Below are positions 11,140-11,458 of a DNA stretch of 11,458 nucleotides, piece after piece. Numbering within the stretch: the stretch's first letter is position 1; the number at the start of each line of letters is the position of its first letter. Made by a program: the position numbers and the translations under genes. Below the pieces are notes generated by a model. The model saw only the letters and a list, made by a program, of their open reading frames with translations. It did not search any database and was not told the DNA's origin. Origin of the DNA: Thermoplasmata archaeon (lineage in GTDB: Archaea > Thermoplasmatota > Thermoplasmata > WALJ01); contig WALJ01000044.1 of the NCBI GenBank assembly GCA_015522885.1, forward strand, positions 1 through 11,458, written 5' to 3'.

Positions 11140-11458
11140 CTATTGGTTGCGTTCTTCTCCGTTATTCTCTGTCTCTACCATATTGTTCTTTCCCTGATTG
11201 CCTTCATATACCACGGGTTCTCTGTTTCTCGGACCTCTCTTTCTTATCATGAAAAATACGATGAGCATTGCTACCGCCGCGAGCAGCACAGGCATCAGAA
11301 TCGGGAGAATTGAATTTTCATTCTCATTATGTTCGATGCCGGGAGTGTATGCTTTTTTGTTCTGAAGATATGAATCAACTTCCTGCTCTGTGGCGGATGT
11401 TGAGGAGGAGCTATAATATATTCGGTCGATAAAATCGTTCTTATAGGATATCTTATAG
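11140..11458 (-). CDS. Membrane-anchored protein, C-terminal part (cut by window edge)
   Basis: The minus strand is open from the window edge to TAG at 11142-11140, giving the last 105 residues. They comprise a Ser/Thr-rich stalk (YYSSSSTSATEQEVDSYLQN), an Asn/Glu-rich spacer and one membrane helix, ILPILMPVLLAAVAMLIVFF, at about residues 50-69 of the fragment. A basic stop-transfer run MIRKRGPR and a 30-residue polar, acidic cytoplasmic tail ending NNGEERNQ follow. The arrangement is that of an extracellular protein with a C-terminal anchor, like the product at 7883-8971. Function cannot be inferred because the main domain lies outside the window. It ends only about 40 bases before the DUF99 start. 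Confidence 0.75.
   Translation of the reverse strand, partial: YKISYKNDFIDRIYYSSSSTSATEQEVDSYLQNKKAYTPGIEHNENENSILPILMPVLLAAVAMLIVFFMIRKRGPRNREPVVYEGNQGKNNMVETENNGEERNQ

Noticed and set aside
1..11458. CRISPR array or intact insertion sequence
   Set aside because: No regularly spaced repeats beyond the TPR coding repeats and no transposase or integrase frame are seen.

Overview
The window is archaeal and probably euryarchaeal. It carries archaeal-type uS2, RNA polymerase Rpo7 (E'), Spt4, eS24 and eS27, a GTP-dependent dephospho-CoA kinase, archaeal TATA boxes about 25-30 bases before starts, leaderless or GGTGAT-type starts, and a PGF-CTERM sorting signal. DUF835-TPR proteins together with PGF-CTERM point, by inference only, to a Thermoplasmatota-like lineage.

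Layout. 1-386: the end of rps2. 397-3400: a TATA box, a near-perfect palindrome over the expected transcription start, and a two-gene operon of DUF835-TPR proteins. 3401-5334: a tight information-processing cluster, rpo7-spt4-dephospho-CoA kinase-rps24e-rps27ae, with overlapping or nearly abutting genes. 5337-5685: a tRNA-Arg(UCG) and, just after it, an unassigned structured element of about 100 bases that looks like a non-coding RNA. 5686-7675 (minus): a PGF-CTERM surface protein with a strong hairpin in its mRNA leader, then a three-helix membrane protein coupled to a tandem winged-helix regulator. 7676-7882: a divergent promoter region with an inverted repeat. 7883-8971: a second membrane-anchored extracellular protein. 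8972-10516: an accessory stretch with an inverted-repeat-rich non-coding region, a MazF/PemK-type toxin-antitoxin pair, a GNAT acetyltransferase and what looks like the cut-off start of an archaeal AAA ATPase. 10517-11098 (minus): a DUF99 protein. 11140-11458 (minus): the C-terminal end of another membrane-anchored protein, cut by the window edge.

How parts fit. The core cluster makes transcription and translation components plus CoA. The DUF835-TPR pair looks like a scaffold or signalling module of unknown target. The membrane protein and winged-helix pair, the two surface proteins and the shared divergent promoter may form one envelope-related regulatory unit, but only the sequence adjacency is seen. 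The toxin-antitoxin/GNAT block and the ATPase remnant suggest past gene exchange. The most unusual signals are the structured element after the tRNA, the leader hairpin of the PGF-CTERM gene, the palindrome before the DUF835-TPR operon and the repeats in 9104-9243.
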